Source of the DNA: Lepidurus packardi
Taxonomy: Eukaryota > Arthropoda > Branchiopoda > Notostraca > Triopsidae
DNA length: 64,000 nucleotides
NCBI GenBank assembly: GCA_023053545.1
Contig: JAKZAN010000007.1
Span: 2,356,001-2,420,000, forward strand
Direction of reading: 5' to 3'
Each line of letters starts with the position of its first letter. The stretch's first letter is position 1. Made by a program: the position numbers and the translations under genes. The notes under the pieces were generated by a model. It made no database searches. It was not told the origin of the DNA and saw nothing but the letters and a program-made list of their open reading frames with translations. Of this stretch, positions 1-18,756 are shown in pieces.

Positions 1-20
1 TTGGTGTCATAGTTGTAGAG

Positions 21-103
21 TATAGAGTTATATATAGTATAGAGTTATATATAGTATAGAGTTATATACAGTATAGAGTTACATACAGTATAGAGTTATA
101 CTC
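21..103. repeat. 17-bp minisatellite, about 5 copies
   Basis: Tandem copies of a 17-bp unit (tatagagttatatatag) start at 21, 38, 55, 72 and 89. The later copies carry an ata to aca change, so the array is slightly diverged. It lies downstream of the LGR receptor gene and no coding role is visible. Confidence 0.85.
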
Positions 104-1021
104 ACTCATATAAAGAAGCAAGAAAACAAAAAGAAAGCGAGCAACTTTAGAACACAACAGTTTGTTGGCTAATGGTAACTTGTTTGTTGGCTAACAGAAT
201 GCAATACTTTGTGCGTCACCAGCATTTAAACGATAACTAACTTTGATTATCACTGATCACGCTTATATATGTTACAACACGTAACCACGTAAACGTCAAA
301 TCCTGGTCCAACGCAGAAAGCTAGCCAAGGCAAGTCATGTTCATTCTTTGATTACATGGAATAAAAACACGTAAAATGCAAGCGTACCAGAGAAATACAA
401 GGCCTGTAAAGTCACGATGTTAACCTTACCTAATATTTTTAAACTCGTCTTCCATAAAGTATGAGATATTCACTAAAAAACTGCACAACAAAGAAATGTC
501 TGCCTCACGGCCATCTTGGAGGCTTTGCACCTCACTTGAAATGCTGGCAAGTCCAGAATCGGCGATAGTGACGCTATTCTTCGATTTGATTATGAATTTA
601 CCCGGGATTTATGGACTAGATTCTCGAGACATGTCTAAGTATGTATTAATGGAAAATCTGGGTGCTTTACAACACATTATTTGAAACTGCCGCGACAAAT
701 ATCTATCTTGATTGGAATTTAAAAAGAAATACTTACGCACCATACCAAAAATTTAGGTAAGTATTACATACATAGAAATAACGAACGTTTACAACGTTTC
801 TTGCTGGCCTGGTATTTCATGCTGAAAAGCTTTGTTTTCAATACACTGTTCAACACACCTCTTCCCAACTTTGCTTTCACTTGTTTTCCAACCGTGCCCA
901 CCATTTTCCTGCAAACTGGTTGTACCCATCGGCTCTGATTGAGAGCTCATTTCCACGGCTTGATTCGTTGATCCAACAATATTGTCCACACGTACGGAGG
1001 AGGTCCGAGTGTCTGTGGTCT
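104..1021. other. Intergenic DNA, 3' side of the LGR gene
   Basis: No exon can be supported here. Reading minus, an open frame runs from about 1028 down to 789 and could be an alternative C-terminal tail for the LGR gene. It is out of frame with the receptor's last exon, and I see no good splice pair to join it. The rest is AT-rich non-coding sequence. Confidence 0.5.
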
Positions 1022-4000
1022 CTAAACATAATTATAATGCAACTGTACGTGAAAGGAATTCAAAAGGTCACACAATCTCGGAGATAAAGAACAATTCGTT
1101 ATTGTACCCGAAAAAGCCCGTCGTAATTGAGCCCACGGCTTCCATGGGCACCACGAAGTACAATTCCCGCCACGGCAAGCTTTGGATTTCCGTAAACGGT
1201 GATAAGTTTGTTCCCCAGCAGTTCGGAATTTCGGTGTCGTAAACGTGTACAGGAAAGGGTTTAAAGCTGAGTTTACGGGTAAGATAAAAATGACGAGCCA
1301 TGCATACAAATCAGCTATAAAAATAAGGCAACATTTTTTTAATGATACTAAAACTAAGAAGTTCCGTCTAGAGTATTCAAGCACTTACCGGATATGTGTA
1401 TATTGCACAACGCCATGAACTTTAGGATAATTATGGGACACCAACACAGACAATCCGTAAAGACGAGAAAAAAGAAGCGAACAGCAATTTCAAGTTCATT
1501 TAGAGGAAGAGGTGTAGCACCGCGGGTCCTCCGTATGCTAACAAACAGACTGACGTAAACAACTGCAATCAATATTAAACTAGAGAAATAAGTTTAAATT
1601 AAATCGTGTAGAATTGGCTATTGCAAGTTGACAAACCAAGTCAAGTTGAGGCCCAGAAACAAAAAAGACGAGTACTCCCAACCCAGCGCTCTAGGCTCAT
1701 CGATATGCAATGGAAAACATAAGCTATTACTGCCGTAATAACGTGTGCTTGGATTCCAGTGAATGGCTAAGACAACAAAGTTGAATAACTAACATTAGAA
1801 AAACATCATTGGAAGAACAATGCAACTTTCAAGCAGAATGTGACAAAAAGCTCCGATTATTGCACCCCGCCCCCTGCGATTTTACGCCCCCCATTCTTTT
1901 CGTCACTGGATAGTTTTTAGACTGTTGTGCAAAGGGAACATGATGCCTCCTAACAATACCACCCAACAATGCCTCCTGGAGACAAAAATCGAAGATGCGC
2001 AAAGACACGCAAAGGAGAGGAGACAGGAGGAAGAGAACGAGCGAGACCACCTTTTGCTTGCTTCATTCTTGCCGTGCGTGTTCTCCTCCCCCTCGACCAA
2101 ACACAGACACCTCTTGGCCATCCCCCGCCTAGTCCACTTGCTTCGTCTTCCGTCCCCAAAAGTGGTTTCCCTTGTATCCTTTCTTGAATCCCCTCCCCCT
2201 TATGTACACCTCTCTTCATTTGCGATTGTACAAAGAATTGTCGTCGTCCTCATGAGAAGCTAAGCAAGAGGCATTGCTACGACGTATTGTTAAAAGTGGT
2301 TTTGTTGTACCCGCTTCCCTAGAGTCTCCTCCCCTACTCTTCCCTTTCCCGCGCGTGTTTCTGGTAGGCCACGTGTGGTTCCCTCGAAAAATACTGGAGT
2401 CGGAGGAATGATCAGACGAGGCGTTCATTCGAGTCCGCGTAAAAAAGGAGGAAGATCTTCCCCTTTTTACGCGTACTCGAGTACGAGGTGTCTTTAGTAT
2501 TGAGACGAACGGCTATTGACACGACTGGTCATTCAAAATGAAATCAATATACCCGGAATAGCAGCCAAGCCGAAACCAATCAACCAGATGATTACAATGG
2601 AAACCATGGCAGAATTTGCAGTGAGTTTTTTGTCACCCAAGGGACTACTAATATGCAGAAACCTCTCCAATGACATAAACGCCAACAACAACAGAGATAC
2701 CTAGATACAATATCATATTTTAATGGGGCTAGCAATTTTTTTTGTCTTCAGAAAAATAATCGGTGTCTTTAAAAATAACCACGTTCGACCGTTCCCGTGC
2801 CATCAGTTCGCTGTTTGGTCAAACATGGGATTTAGGATGCCGCTTGACGTCGTCATTTGCACACAACGTGACAAACGAAAAAAATATGACGTTAGATAAG
2901 CAGTTTGGAGTATTGGAAAGGGAAATGGCTGTGTTTTGTTCTAAGCTTGCTTTAAGCAAACGCCTTTAGTTACGAACTCACAATACGCAAATGGCTAGCA
3001 AGGAAACGGCAACGGGCATGCTTGAGTGCGGCTACTGCTTTTTTTTTTTTTTTTTACCTCAGATGCCATGACCGATAGACTTCCTATAATCGTGCACTCC
3101 CAAGAGACCATCCATTCGTGGGCAAAATGGTGATACTCATCTCGGTAACGTAAATCTCGCTCGCCAATGACAACCAGATAAATTCCAACCAAAATGTCAG
3201 CGACTACAGAACAAAAAACTTATTTTCTGCCAAGTGTTTTTTGGAAGACCAAAACCGACCTGCCAAATTTTTTACAAAGTAAGATAGTACGATGTTTTCG
3301 TTACGGGATAACCCACGACAATACAAGACGATGCAATTTCCAACCAAAGTAAACATTGCAACAATCCACAATGTAGCGCGCAGAATGGGTTTATCAAGTA
3401 ATTGCTTCAAGGATGACACACCTACACAAAAGTGATAAATCAACTTTGATGCTACTTGGACGGAGCTAAGCGCTATACCGTCAGATTTAGGCAGACATTT
3501 GTTGGCATGTGGAGCGAACGAGCAATAGTAAAACTTTTTGAAATAAACAAAATCCAACATGGTATTTGAAGAAAACATTTCAACATCTATTTGGGGAATA
3601 TCTATCCCGTCGAGATTCCTAAAAAAAAATTAGGAGGAGTCTAATTGCAACCGGTCCTTACAAGGATTGCAGCGACTTTAGTGGTACAAAGACATTCCAG
3701 GGAAAAACCAAAAGCGTGTTATTGCTCAGAGAGAGCCGAGACAAGCTTCTTAGGTTCCGGAATGTGTCTGCAGACAAGTACCTCAAGTCGTTGGACGACA
3801 AATCTCTACACCATTAAAACATTACAGTCTAGGTGAAAAAAAATATCAAATGACGTGGTGTATTTACAGTACTCGAAGTTTAGCTAAGTTTCGAAACGCT
3901 TCCGGGTCTATATAACGAACCGCATTGTTGCGCAAATTTCTGGAATGTAAATAGTCATTATCCAATTTACGACTTACTTAGGAACCTACAGTAAAAGGAG

Positions 4001-5924
4001 AGCCGGTGTATTGGCAAAAGTTGAATTTGAAATTTCTCGAAGATCGTTCAAATCAAGGTCACTGCAGAAGAAAATCTATTAAATCCCAATATAATTACCT
4101 GAAAACTCTTACAGTTCTTCTAGTGAGGGCAGCATTGGGAACGTTTCTCTTGCCAAGCTTAGGTTGTTTGAAGAAAGGTTACTATAGGAACAAAGGTTTA
4201 AATGATTCGCTCATTGGAATTTAAAAAAATTGCACTTACATCCATTTCAATGCAGGGAGGTGAAAAAATACAGACAGGTTCAGATATGACATCTTGTTTT
4301 GTTGCAAAAACAGCCAGTTTAGGTTAACTAGTCCTTTAAAAGTGTCTGGATGTAGGCTTGTCAACAAATTTGCTCCAATTGATCTTAAATCCCCATATAC
4401 GAAATTTAGTAAACTTGAGATAATCAAAGATTTTGTCTTACATTTTTTCCAACTTTGTTTGTTTAGAAAACGCATCATGAGGGATCTTTGAAAGCAAGTT
4501 ATTTTCTAGATACCTTCAAATGTATGTTTTACAAATATCTGAAAGTTTTTCTAAAAATTGAGAGGGTATGTTTTAAGACTTACAGCAATTCCAAATTATA
4601 GCCGTCAAAGTCGTGAGGTGATATGGCGTCAATCTTGTTGTTATTAAGGACTCTAAGGCAATAAACCAGAGGAACGTGTCTAATTATACTCGAGTCTGGG
4701 CATTATCGTTGTACACTTACAATCTGGCTACTTGCCCAGACACGTTGGTAGGAATTCGCGTCAGATTTAGCGCACTGCAAAACACCCTCTTTTGCAAACA
4801 ATGACAAGCTGTGGGAAAAACTTCCAATGCTTGCAACGCAAATACATTTTTAAATTACTTTTCATATTTATGTTCAAATGACCAAGACTATATATTCCTT
4901 ACTGCAATTCATATCAGCCTTTAGGACAGTACTCGCTGGCCGCTGTAGAAATGTCGAGTTGAATCCGTGTATATCAGCTATGTAACACATTGTAATTAAC
5001 GAAATTGACACTCACGACTAGACTTCGTACCGCATTCGTGGAAATCTTCATCGTCTTTATATGGGCAATCTGCATTATCATCGCAAAAATACTTTCTTGG
5101 TAAGCAAATAGACGTGTTTTTGCACGCAAAAGTGCCCATTGGACAAGATCCTCCTTCAATTGCATAGTTGTTTAAAAAGCAAAATCAGAGGCAGCAATAC
5201 AAATATAATAGCAAGCTTTAAAAATTAATCAAAGTGTTAAAAGTCCAACAAGACAAGAATCAAGACGAAAGTCAACAAGTCAGGTAACACAGCCACTAGT
5301 ACACGTACTTGAGGTGTAAGTTATCCCTTCTTGTCTTGAATATTTAAAAAGTTCCAAGAAATTAAAAGACATTAAAAAATCAACTGCTGTTACTATAAAA
5401 ACTTTCTAGAATTAAACCGATGTACCATGGAAAAAAGTGTGCGAGCTTCTATGATTTATACAAATCTAGAACAAAAAACAGTAAGCCGCTTGGAACTTTG
5501 GTACAACGCCAATAATTTCGTGGAGTTACCAAAGTTTACTGAACAGCGTGAATCTGCAGCTGTCGCATACGTTTCTGTAGTTCACCGAAGAAGCGTTTGT
5601 TAATTAAGAAAAGTGTTTGCGTCACCCAGCTTTGAACCAATGTTTACTTCGGCGAAAAGTGAACAGCAAGTTGGCTGACAAAAACACACCCGACAGCTCT
5701 TCCCCCAAAACTTGTGAATACAGTATACTACAAAGTTAATTCAAAAACACACGGTACGAGAAAGTCAGGCAGCTACTTTTTTCAAACTGTCGGAGGGAAA
5801 AAAAAAACTTACCTTGCGTTAAAAAGATAGCCAAAATACAGGCTACAAGTGCTAAACAAAATAGACACAGACCAAATAACATATCGCACTTCATGATGGG
5901 TAGTTTGATACTGTAGCAAGACAT
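1022..5924 (-). CDS. Relaxin-receptor-like leucine-rich-repeat GPCR (LGR type C, Lgr3/Lgr4/RXFP family)
   Basis: Receptor for a relaxin/insulin-like peptide at the plasma membrane. I assembled 16 exons that close in frame (748 aa, normal for RXFP receptors): 5924-5813, 5153-5016, 4808-4721, 4652-4584, 4513-4442, 4383-4240, 4181-4113, 4061-3990, 3939-3868, 3805-3662, 3618-3260, 3203-3058, 2700-2553, 1766-1637, 1579-1389, 1314-1022. Order: N-terminal signal-anchor-like hydrophobic segment; one LDLa module (about residues 39-80, six Cys, acidic calcium site DDEDFHEC); LRRNT with CHC; about ten LRRs; hinge with FKKFYYCSFAPHANKC; then 7TM. TM3/ICL2 has LERF in place of DRY, TM6 is FFFLVFTDCLCWCP, TM7 is NSALNPFLYTF. 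Seen directly: the domains. Known for the family: the LDLa module is needed for signalling. The ligand cannot be inferred. Drosophila Lgr3 and Lgr4 are the likely relatives; I cannot choose between them. Confidence 0.92.
2429..2480. repeat. 52-nt near-perfect palindrome in LGR intron 13
   Basis: The arms pair around the centre GAAGATCTTC (2451-2460) and reach CGAGT...ACTCG at the outside, with one bulged A and about three non-pairing positions. It sits in the only long intron of the LGR gene (1767-2552), next to a pyrimidine- and GC-rich stretch (about 1950-2420) unlike the surrounding AT-rich introns. It could be a foldback remnant. No transposon ends were recognised. Confidence 0.7.
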
Positions 5925-6371
5925 TCAACAAGGCGGTCAACATTGCCGCTTACACTTATGCTTGCACTGCGAAAGTCAGGTAACATTCCTAGACCGTCTC
6001 AAATGTCAAAGGTTACACAATTCAGTGCTATAGCACTTGCAGCGAAATAGACGCTCGCATATATACACTTGCATACAGCAAGTTTACCACGTTCCGGAGC
6101 TCGCTGGTCGACAAGTAACAAGCTTCTTTCCTTCCACCATTTCGCGCAAACCTGCCAAAGCACTCGACAAAACTTCGACATAAACGTAGAAAGTCAACAA
6201 TGCTCATGCGCTCCTAATAAAAATGTTGTATTCAACGAAACGAAACGTAGGGCAACAACATTTTTCTGGTCTCAACCACTTAGGCTTTGGCTGTTTCATA
6301 GGTCAATCTAGTGGAATAATGTGACTAGAGCCATGAGCTACTAAAAAGCTGGGATGCTAAAAAACAAAATA
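5925..6371. other. Intergenic: LGR upstream region and NIPA 3' end
   Basis: 447 bp between two minus-strand genes. It should hold the LGR promoter and 5'UTR and the NIPA 3'UTR. Open frames here are short and overlap each other on both strands, and none resembles a known family. Confidence 0.5.
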
Positions 6372-7754
6372 CTACCGAGCATGCACTTGGGTCAAGTTAC
6401 CGAAGTCTGAACTATTTTTGTTTAACACCGGGCTCGCAACGCTAGCCTGTCGAACTGGTCTCAAGTGTCCTTTCAAGTCCGCTAAACTTATTCTAGCGTC
6501 CTTGAAGGCATTTAAAAGAAATATAGCAATAATTATGGTGAGAAAACCGCACAGACTACCAAAGACATCGACAGGCTCAAGTGTTTGCCATTCTTTAAAC
6601 AATATTGCCGATGCTAAAATGACAAAGGAAGTAAAAAATACATAGTAGATGGGTGTAACGATGGAGGTATTAAAAATGTCTAATGCTTTGTTCAAATACA
6701 CCATTTGAACCATAACGCAAATAATTAGAAATATGACACAGAACCACGTCAAGTTTTTTTCAAGGCTGCTTAGAGAAGAGCCAGATGTCAACTCTTGGAT
6801 GGCGAGCCCTATACCTTTGCAAGCCATTACTGCTAATGAACCAATTATGGAGCAAATAAAGACGTAGATAACGACATTGGAATTGCCCCAACGTGGAGCT
6901 GCATACCAAATCAAAGTTATGGATGAAGAGAGAACTAGAATGACGTACAGTATGAAACCTAGAAGGCCAAAAACACATTCACAATAAATAGAAAAAACGA
7001 TTTTGACTGAAAAATACCCGTGTCTTGCATCTTGAAATAGAGATCTTCCATGGAAAACACTTGTTCCCCTTTTGGAGCATGAATGACTACAACGGTGGAC
7101 CCAAGAAGGCATAAAACGCAGCCAATTTTTCCCAGCAAGTTTAAAGTCTCGTTTAAAAAAACGGAGGCCAGTACGGCTGCTATAAGGACACTTAAACCCC
7201 CCAACGGAGTAATTAGGGATGCAGGGGCAAACGCAAAAGCAGCAAAATTAGCTGCTTCTCCAACTCCCACTATTTTTTCAAAATTTAGGATAAATTAAAA
7301 AACGTAGACTGAGATACTTTTTTTATGAGGTTACTTGTTAAAAGCCCTGCCCACCAAACCCAATCCGTCAAGTAACCGAAACCACCTGCTGAAGCTCTTA
7401 CTGAGCCGGCTTTCGAGAGTCTTAGAAGTCCCTTCTTTTTTATGATAAAACTAGCGCCTGGTGGTTTATGCAAGAGTAAAAAACATTCAATTACTTCCCT
7501 TTATTATGAGGTTACAAGAGGGGGGTAGTTTCTATATAAAGAAGCTTATACTACCTATGAAAAAGCAAGAGCTTATGGCAAGTACAACCCCTATAACATA
7601 GTTCGGCTGCCGCTCAACGTGACCTACGTGACAAATTTTTAGTAAGCAATCTCCTAATTTGTTTTAGTAGGTGTATGACTCTTCGAGAAACCAACGTTAC
7701 TTTCTTACCGTGGGTCTCACTAATAACGTCGGGAGAATTAAAATTCTTTTCCAT
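6372..7754 (-). CDS. NIPA-family magnesium transporter (NIPA2/spichthyin-like)
   Basis: Multi-pass membrane protein of the NIPA (non-imprinted in Prader-Willi/Angelman) family, which moves Mg2+ across plasma or endosomal membranes and in insects tunes BMP receptor traffic. Five exons close in frame to 358 aa (human NIPA2 is about 360): 7754-7709, 7623-7555, 7457-7335, 7269-7018, 6958-6372. The start is a short exon beginning [10 protein letters not shown]; the alternative of starting later would lose the TM1 context. Family landmarks in order: [20 protein letters not shown] (TM1), [64 protein letters not shown] and ILFKEW near the C-terminus. Nine hydrophobic segments are expected from family models. 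It is divergent from MRPL30, with 447 bp between the two ATGs. The family is firm; which paralogue is less so. Confidence 0.93.
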
Positions 7755-8201
7755 TTTGGACAGAAAGAGCACACGACGTTACGCATAAGAACACAACGCC
7801 GGAAATACCTTAAAGAAAAGTGACACCCTACTTGGGAACCTAAAAGATACCGTAACGTGGCGTAATCATTACAAAAAGACAAGGAAGACCATAAATCAAA
7901 TGATTGTTTTCATGTTTACATACCACGCCACAGCGAGCAGCGGCTATGCTCGCTTGTGCTAAAGGTAACGAAAGGGTTTCAACCCGCGGATTCCGATTTC
8001 CAGCGTGTGGATTCAAACTGTTTCGCGACCCACAGTTCAATTTTCTTCAATCTCCAAAAACGGCGAACTGCAAAGCGACCGACAGGACGGGAAAGTGTTT
8101 CTGTTTGTGTGTATTTATTTCTATCCTGTTTTTTAGGCTAAAAAGTATGACGTCGGGGAACTTTTCTTATTCGTATGATTACTAATTCGTACACGTTTTA
8201 G
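7755..8201. promoter_or_regulatory. Divergent NIPA / MRPL30 promoter interval
   Basis: 447 bp separate the two start codons on opposite strands, so both promoters or 5'UTRs must lie here unless there are distant untranslated exons. A TTTTAG directly precedes the MRPL30 ATG and could be a 5'UTR splice acceptor. No TATA box or named operator was recognised. Confidence 0.5.
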
Positions 8202-9003
8202 ATGTGGCACCGTACTTCTATATGGAACGGGCTAACTGTTGTTTTTCGGAATAGAAGTCAATCGTCCAATGGCCTGCTCAGTGAAATAGTTTTGCCCCGT
8301 TCATTAACTACCGGCAGTAATGCCAGAGGGCCGCAAACAAGCAGTGAAATCGCGCAAATTCCAGACAGTTCAAATACCGATGGTCGTATAGGATACACAG
8401 ATGATGGTGGAATTAAATACGCTGGTTTTGTGTATTATCCGAGGTAATTATCAATCTACGAAAGTTTAAATCATAAATGACGAAAATAAAACAAACTTTT
8501 TGCCCTCCATGTTAGGTATCCCGGAGAGAAGGATGCAACGTATACACCATCTATGGTTCATATGGTCCAAAGAATTCGTAGCTTAAAAAAGAAACCTTAT
8601 TGGGAAAAAGATATTATGAAAGAAATGGGTTTGGATGGCAAAGTACAACTTAATAAATAATAGAAAAAAAATTATGTTTCGACTGAAAGCCCTAATTGAT
8701 CAATGTTCTGTTTAGAGAAGTGACATTGCAATCGTCGCGAATACACCTGCCATGAACAAAATGCTCTGGGATGTAAAGCATTTAGTTCGAATCACACCCG
8801 TCACGTTCCCGCAAGGTTTGCCCAAGGATGGGGATTTGCGTGGTGCAAAACTCCTGGAAGATGGGCGCTTAATTTTCAGTCCTTTACTGAAGAACGATAC
8901 TGAACAGCTTAAGTCACGTTCAGCAGTGGAAGACACTACAAAAATGGACGGAAATACTTTAGCTAAACATCTGAGGCTCAAATGGATCCAACCTTTCCAT
9001 TAG
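8202..9003 (+). CDS. mRpL30: Mitochondrial large-subunit ribosomal protein L30 (uL30m)
   Basis: Component of the mitochondrial 39S ribosomal subunit. Three exons close in frame: 8202-8443, 8516-8642, 8716-9003 (218 aa). Residues 1 to about 60 are Ser/Arg/Thr-rich with few acidic residues, as in a mitochondrial import presequence. The conserved core follows: GIKYAGFVYYPRYPG, then MVQRIRSLKKKPYWEKDIMK (the L30 signature region), then LWDVKHLVRITPVTFPQGLP as in animal mL30 proteins. The last 50 residues are more variable. The start is the first ATG after a possible 5'UTR acceptor, and no upstream in-frame ATG is visible. It runs convergently toward the LONRF gene. Confidence 0.93.
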
Positions 9004-9587
9004 TACAATAATACAAAATAGTCCGTTTTAAGTAAGTGACTCTTTACTGAAGCCATCTCTACGACAATCGGACAACAGGTAAGACGGGAAGAAGAAACAC
9101 TGCACTGTGAAGTTTTTCTGCTCTTCGTGTTATATATATATACAATGTATGGGACCTTTTCTTTGAGTAAACTCCAAAAAGATCTTTTGCATAAATGAAG
9201 TTGAAGACATGTGCCATATACATAGCCGGCTGGCATTCAGTCTTTAGTCATTTGCAGGAACACGTACACATTACACTTAAACACATTGGCTTTCATTTGG
9301 CATTACTCTTGACGAGAGATATTACCGGTAAACGTATTCATAAATACTTTCACTCAGCTCCTTCACAATATTATCTTCTACTGCCCAGCTAACTACCAGC
9401 CTTCAGTTTGGAATGCAACCCAGCGGTAAGAGAAGAACGGCAAAAGCAGAAGCTTGAATTTCGACCGAATTTTTTGTTAAGAAAAATGCTATAAATTCAT
9501 ACATTATCAAAATAAAGTTTGTAAATATACATATAAAAAAAATTAGCCGATGGATTCGAAAGTTAAATACGCATGACTTTGACACTG
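9004..9587. other. 3' flank between MRPL30 and LONRF
   Basis: This interval holds the 3'UTRs of the converging MRPL30 (+) and LONRF (-) genes. There is a short (TA) run at about 9132-9142. No canonical AATAAA was found for either gene here and no further gene is apparent. Confidence 0.5.
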
Positions 9588-9773
9588 CTACCAACTTTCG
9601 CAAAGATAAAAGTTCTTGTAGACCCACACGACAGCTATTCCTACAATTACAGCAGCTCCCAACATATATTCTGACGGATGGTCCCAAGTAGGTAAATAGG
9701 ATGCCACAATTCTTCCGAGGACATTCCCAAGCCTGAATCGTCGCCATCGCTGCAAACGGTTCAGGCGAACCAG
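9588..9773 (-). other. In-frame open extension downstream of the LONRF stop codon
   Basis: Directly after the LONRF TGA (9776-9774) the same frame stays open for 61 codons and ends at TAG (9590-9588). It is rich in Arg at first (RLNRLQRWRRFRLGNVLG), then has a hydrophobic stretch MLGAAVIVGIAVVWV followed by YKNFYLCESW. This is what a stop-codon readthrough product with a tail anchor would look like. It may equally be ordinary 3'UTR: the chance of 61 open codons is a few per cent. Confidence 0.35.
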
Positions 9774-15980
<6,207 letters not shown>

Positions 15981-16250
15981 AAAATATATTATTATATATA
16001 TTATAATATATAAAATAATATTATAATATATAATATTATAAAATATAATATATATTTTAAAATATTAAAATATTATTTAATTTAAATATTTAAATATATA
16101 AATATTTAAATATTTAAATATTATTAAAATATTATATTTTAAAATAATATTATAAAATAAAATATAATATATAATATTATAAAATATATTATAATATATA
16201 TTATATATTATATATATTATAATATATATATATAAATATTAAAAATTATA

Positions 16251-16774
16251 GCCTGAAAGGCCCATAAAAACAGAATGAAATTTTTCTAATCTTAAACCTT
16301 TTTAAATGTTGAAAAGTATATAAAAAATACATGTTCAGCTGAAATATCAAGCCCCCCGTAGCTCCAAAAGTGAATAGAATGGATGATGACAACTCGTTGA
16401 CGTGTTCAAAAGTTAGCCTCAAAGACGTTTACAATTAAAAGAAACACACGAAAGTTAAGGTGAAATTTATACTAATTAACAAATTTCCTAATTAAAGAAA
16501 ATACTATACTTGGACCAAGAAAGGTTAGACTGTAAGCAAGGCACAGTGGTAAAGTGTGAAATGGGCACGAAACGGGAAAATACGAAACAAGTTTTGCGCT
16601 GTGCTTTAATTATCCCAAATGGCGTTTCGCTTTAGCGCCTACAACAGCGCTAACTGGTTAACAGCGGTAGCATAGTCCAAATACTGCCAGGATCTAAAAC
16701 ATTGCATGAAGAGGACCGGTGGGGAAAACAGTGAAAGAAACAAAGACATTTGTGCACAAATAAACTGTCCATAC
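16251..16774. other. Upstream region of PLRG1
   Basis: AT-rich non-coding DNA between the A/T-only block and the tiny first coding exon of PLRG1. It must contain at least part of the PLRG1 5' region. No motif was recognised. Confidence 0.4.
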
Positions 16775-18694
16775 ATGGCTCTTGAGGTACTACATTTATA
16801 AGAAACATTAGACACTCCATTTACCACAATAATTTTAGGATGTCCAACGGCACTCTGTGCATACGCTGGTATTCCGTTCTTTGAAAAGGACACATGACAT
16901 GTTTTTGGGAAGCCAGAATCTTTTGTCTTCCTTGGATCCTAAGGCGTAATTCGTTGTCTTTCCAAAGAATACAATTTTTAATATGTCATTAGGGAGGCTA
17001 TTTGGCGGCGTAACAAAGCAAGGGATACGTTTGGGCCAGTAGTGGACGTGGTGAAAAACAAGCTAGATTTGGCTAAAAGACGCGGAATTGCACCACCTGA
17101 TATGACATTAGCCATTGAAGGGAAAAAAGCCGGTAAAACATATATATTCGAACTTCAAATGAAGGATAATAACCAGAATTTTCGTCTTTTTGAATCGGCT
17201 ATTGGAAAAGATTCAACTTCGCTAGCCTTGGTTTCTGCCACATCCGTCAAGCCAAACATCCAGGGAACACATGCAGGATCGAATACGAGCACGACAGTCG
17301 GAATTCCGGGTTATGCATCAAGTTGGTCTTACATAAGATGTTTCCTTCGGTTTCCTTATATTAACTGTCTTCTCAGCGCAACATTCTGGAACAGTTTTGC
17401 CGCGTGCTCGAGTTTCCCCGGCTATGCCCAAGCCACAGTGGCATCCACCCTGGAAATTGTCCCGCGTTATCAGCGGCCATTTAGGTTGGGTACGTTGTGT
17501 AGCAGTGGACCCTACAAATCAGTGGTTTTGCACTGGTGCTGCCGATCGCGTTATCAAGGTAAAACTATTACAGCTTTTGATCCAAAAGAAATTTTATGTT
17601 TACTGGATTATCGTCTTTCCAGGTGTGGGACTTGGCAGAAGGCAAGTTAAAGGTTTCTTTAACTGGTCACGTGAGTACAGTACGCGGACTGCACGTCAGC
17701 CAAAGACATCCTTACCTCTTCAGCGCTGGGGAAGATCGTCAAGTGAAGTGCTGGGACTTAGAATATAATAAAGTAAGGATTGGACTTATTTTCAGGTGAA
17801 TATCTAAAGCAAATTATGTATAGGTTATTAGACACTACCACGGACACTTGAGCGCCGTGTACGGACTAGATGTGCACCCTACGATTGACGTATTAGTGAC
17901 TTGCGGTCGTGATTGTACTGCGCGAGTTTGGGATATGCGTACCAAAGCCAATGTACACACATTGTCAGGGCATACAAACACGGTTGCTAGTGTAGTTTGC
18001 CAAGCAGCAGAGCCACAAGTAATACCGTTAGGCTTACCTATGAAAACGGTGACAAAATGAGCTTTTAGATTCTTACAAGCAGTCATGATAGCACTGTTAG
18101 ACTGTGGGATTTAGCCGCGGGGAAATCCATGTGTACGCTGACGAATCACAAAAAAAGCGTGCGATCGGTAGTACTTCACCCTACTCAGTACGTTATGGTG
18201 TGATCGTAGGTGGAGAAATATATAATTTGTTTTAGGTATATGTTTGCGACGGCTTCACCTGATAATATCAAGCAATGGAAATGTCCCGAAGGGAAATTTA
18301 TTCAGAATTTGTCAGGGCATAATGCGATTGTCAATTGCCTGGCTGTAAATTCCGATGGCGTCTTAGTGTCTGGAGCGGATAACGGAACTCTGTATTTCTG
18401 GGATTGGAAAACTGGCTATAACTTCCAGCGCTATCAAGTAAATATAAACCTCAAGTTGTTACTGAACAATTTGCTCATTTCACAATCTTGACCTATTTAT
18501 AGGCGCCCGTGCAACCAGGTTCTATGGATAGTGAGGCAGGTATATTTGCTTCTACCTTTGACCACAGTGGGAGCCGTTTAATTACCTGTGAGGCGGATAA
18601 AACTATCAAAATTTTCAAAGAAGACGAAAATGCTACTGAAGAAACGCATCCTATTAACTGGAAACCTGAGATCTTTAAGAGACGCAAATACTAA
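16775..18694 (+). CDS. PLRG1: Pleiotropic regulator 1 (PRP19/NineTeen complex WD40 protein)
   Basis: WD40 protein of the PRP19-CDC5L spliceosomal complex in the nucleus, needed for spliceosome activation. Nine exons: 16775-16786, 16839-16945, 16993-17309 (or 17321), 17377-17558, 17623-17772, 17824-18018, 18069-18187, 18236-18437, 18503-18694. Exon 1 encodes only MALE before a GT donor; exon 2 continues [20 protein letters not shown], the diagnostic PLRG1 N-terminus. The middle is low-complexity, then [20 protein letters not shown] opens seven WD40 repeats (for example [40 protein letters not shown]). The end [18 protein letters not shown] is typical. Total is 491 or 495 aa depending on the exon 3 donor; both candidates are weak GT sites in the same phase. 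Human PLRG1 is 514 aa. Confidence 0.95.
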
Positions 18695-18756
18695 AAGCTC
18701 TGCTTCTTGCTAAAATTCCCCATGTCGAGAAATGCTTGTATGCGGCTGATCTTGAG

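Noticed and set aside
789-1028. Minus-strand open frame as an alternative C-terminal tail of the LGR receptor
   Set aside because: It is out of frame with the last exon, and no convincing donor/acceptor pair links them; the stop at 1022 gives a normal-length receptor.
1903-2428. Several overlapping open frames on both strands in LGR intron 13
   Set aside because: They arise from the GC-rich, stop-poor composition of this block; up to five frames are open at once and none resembles a protein family.
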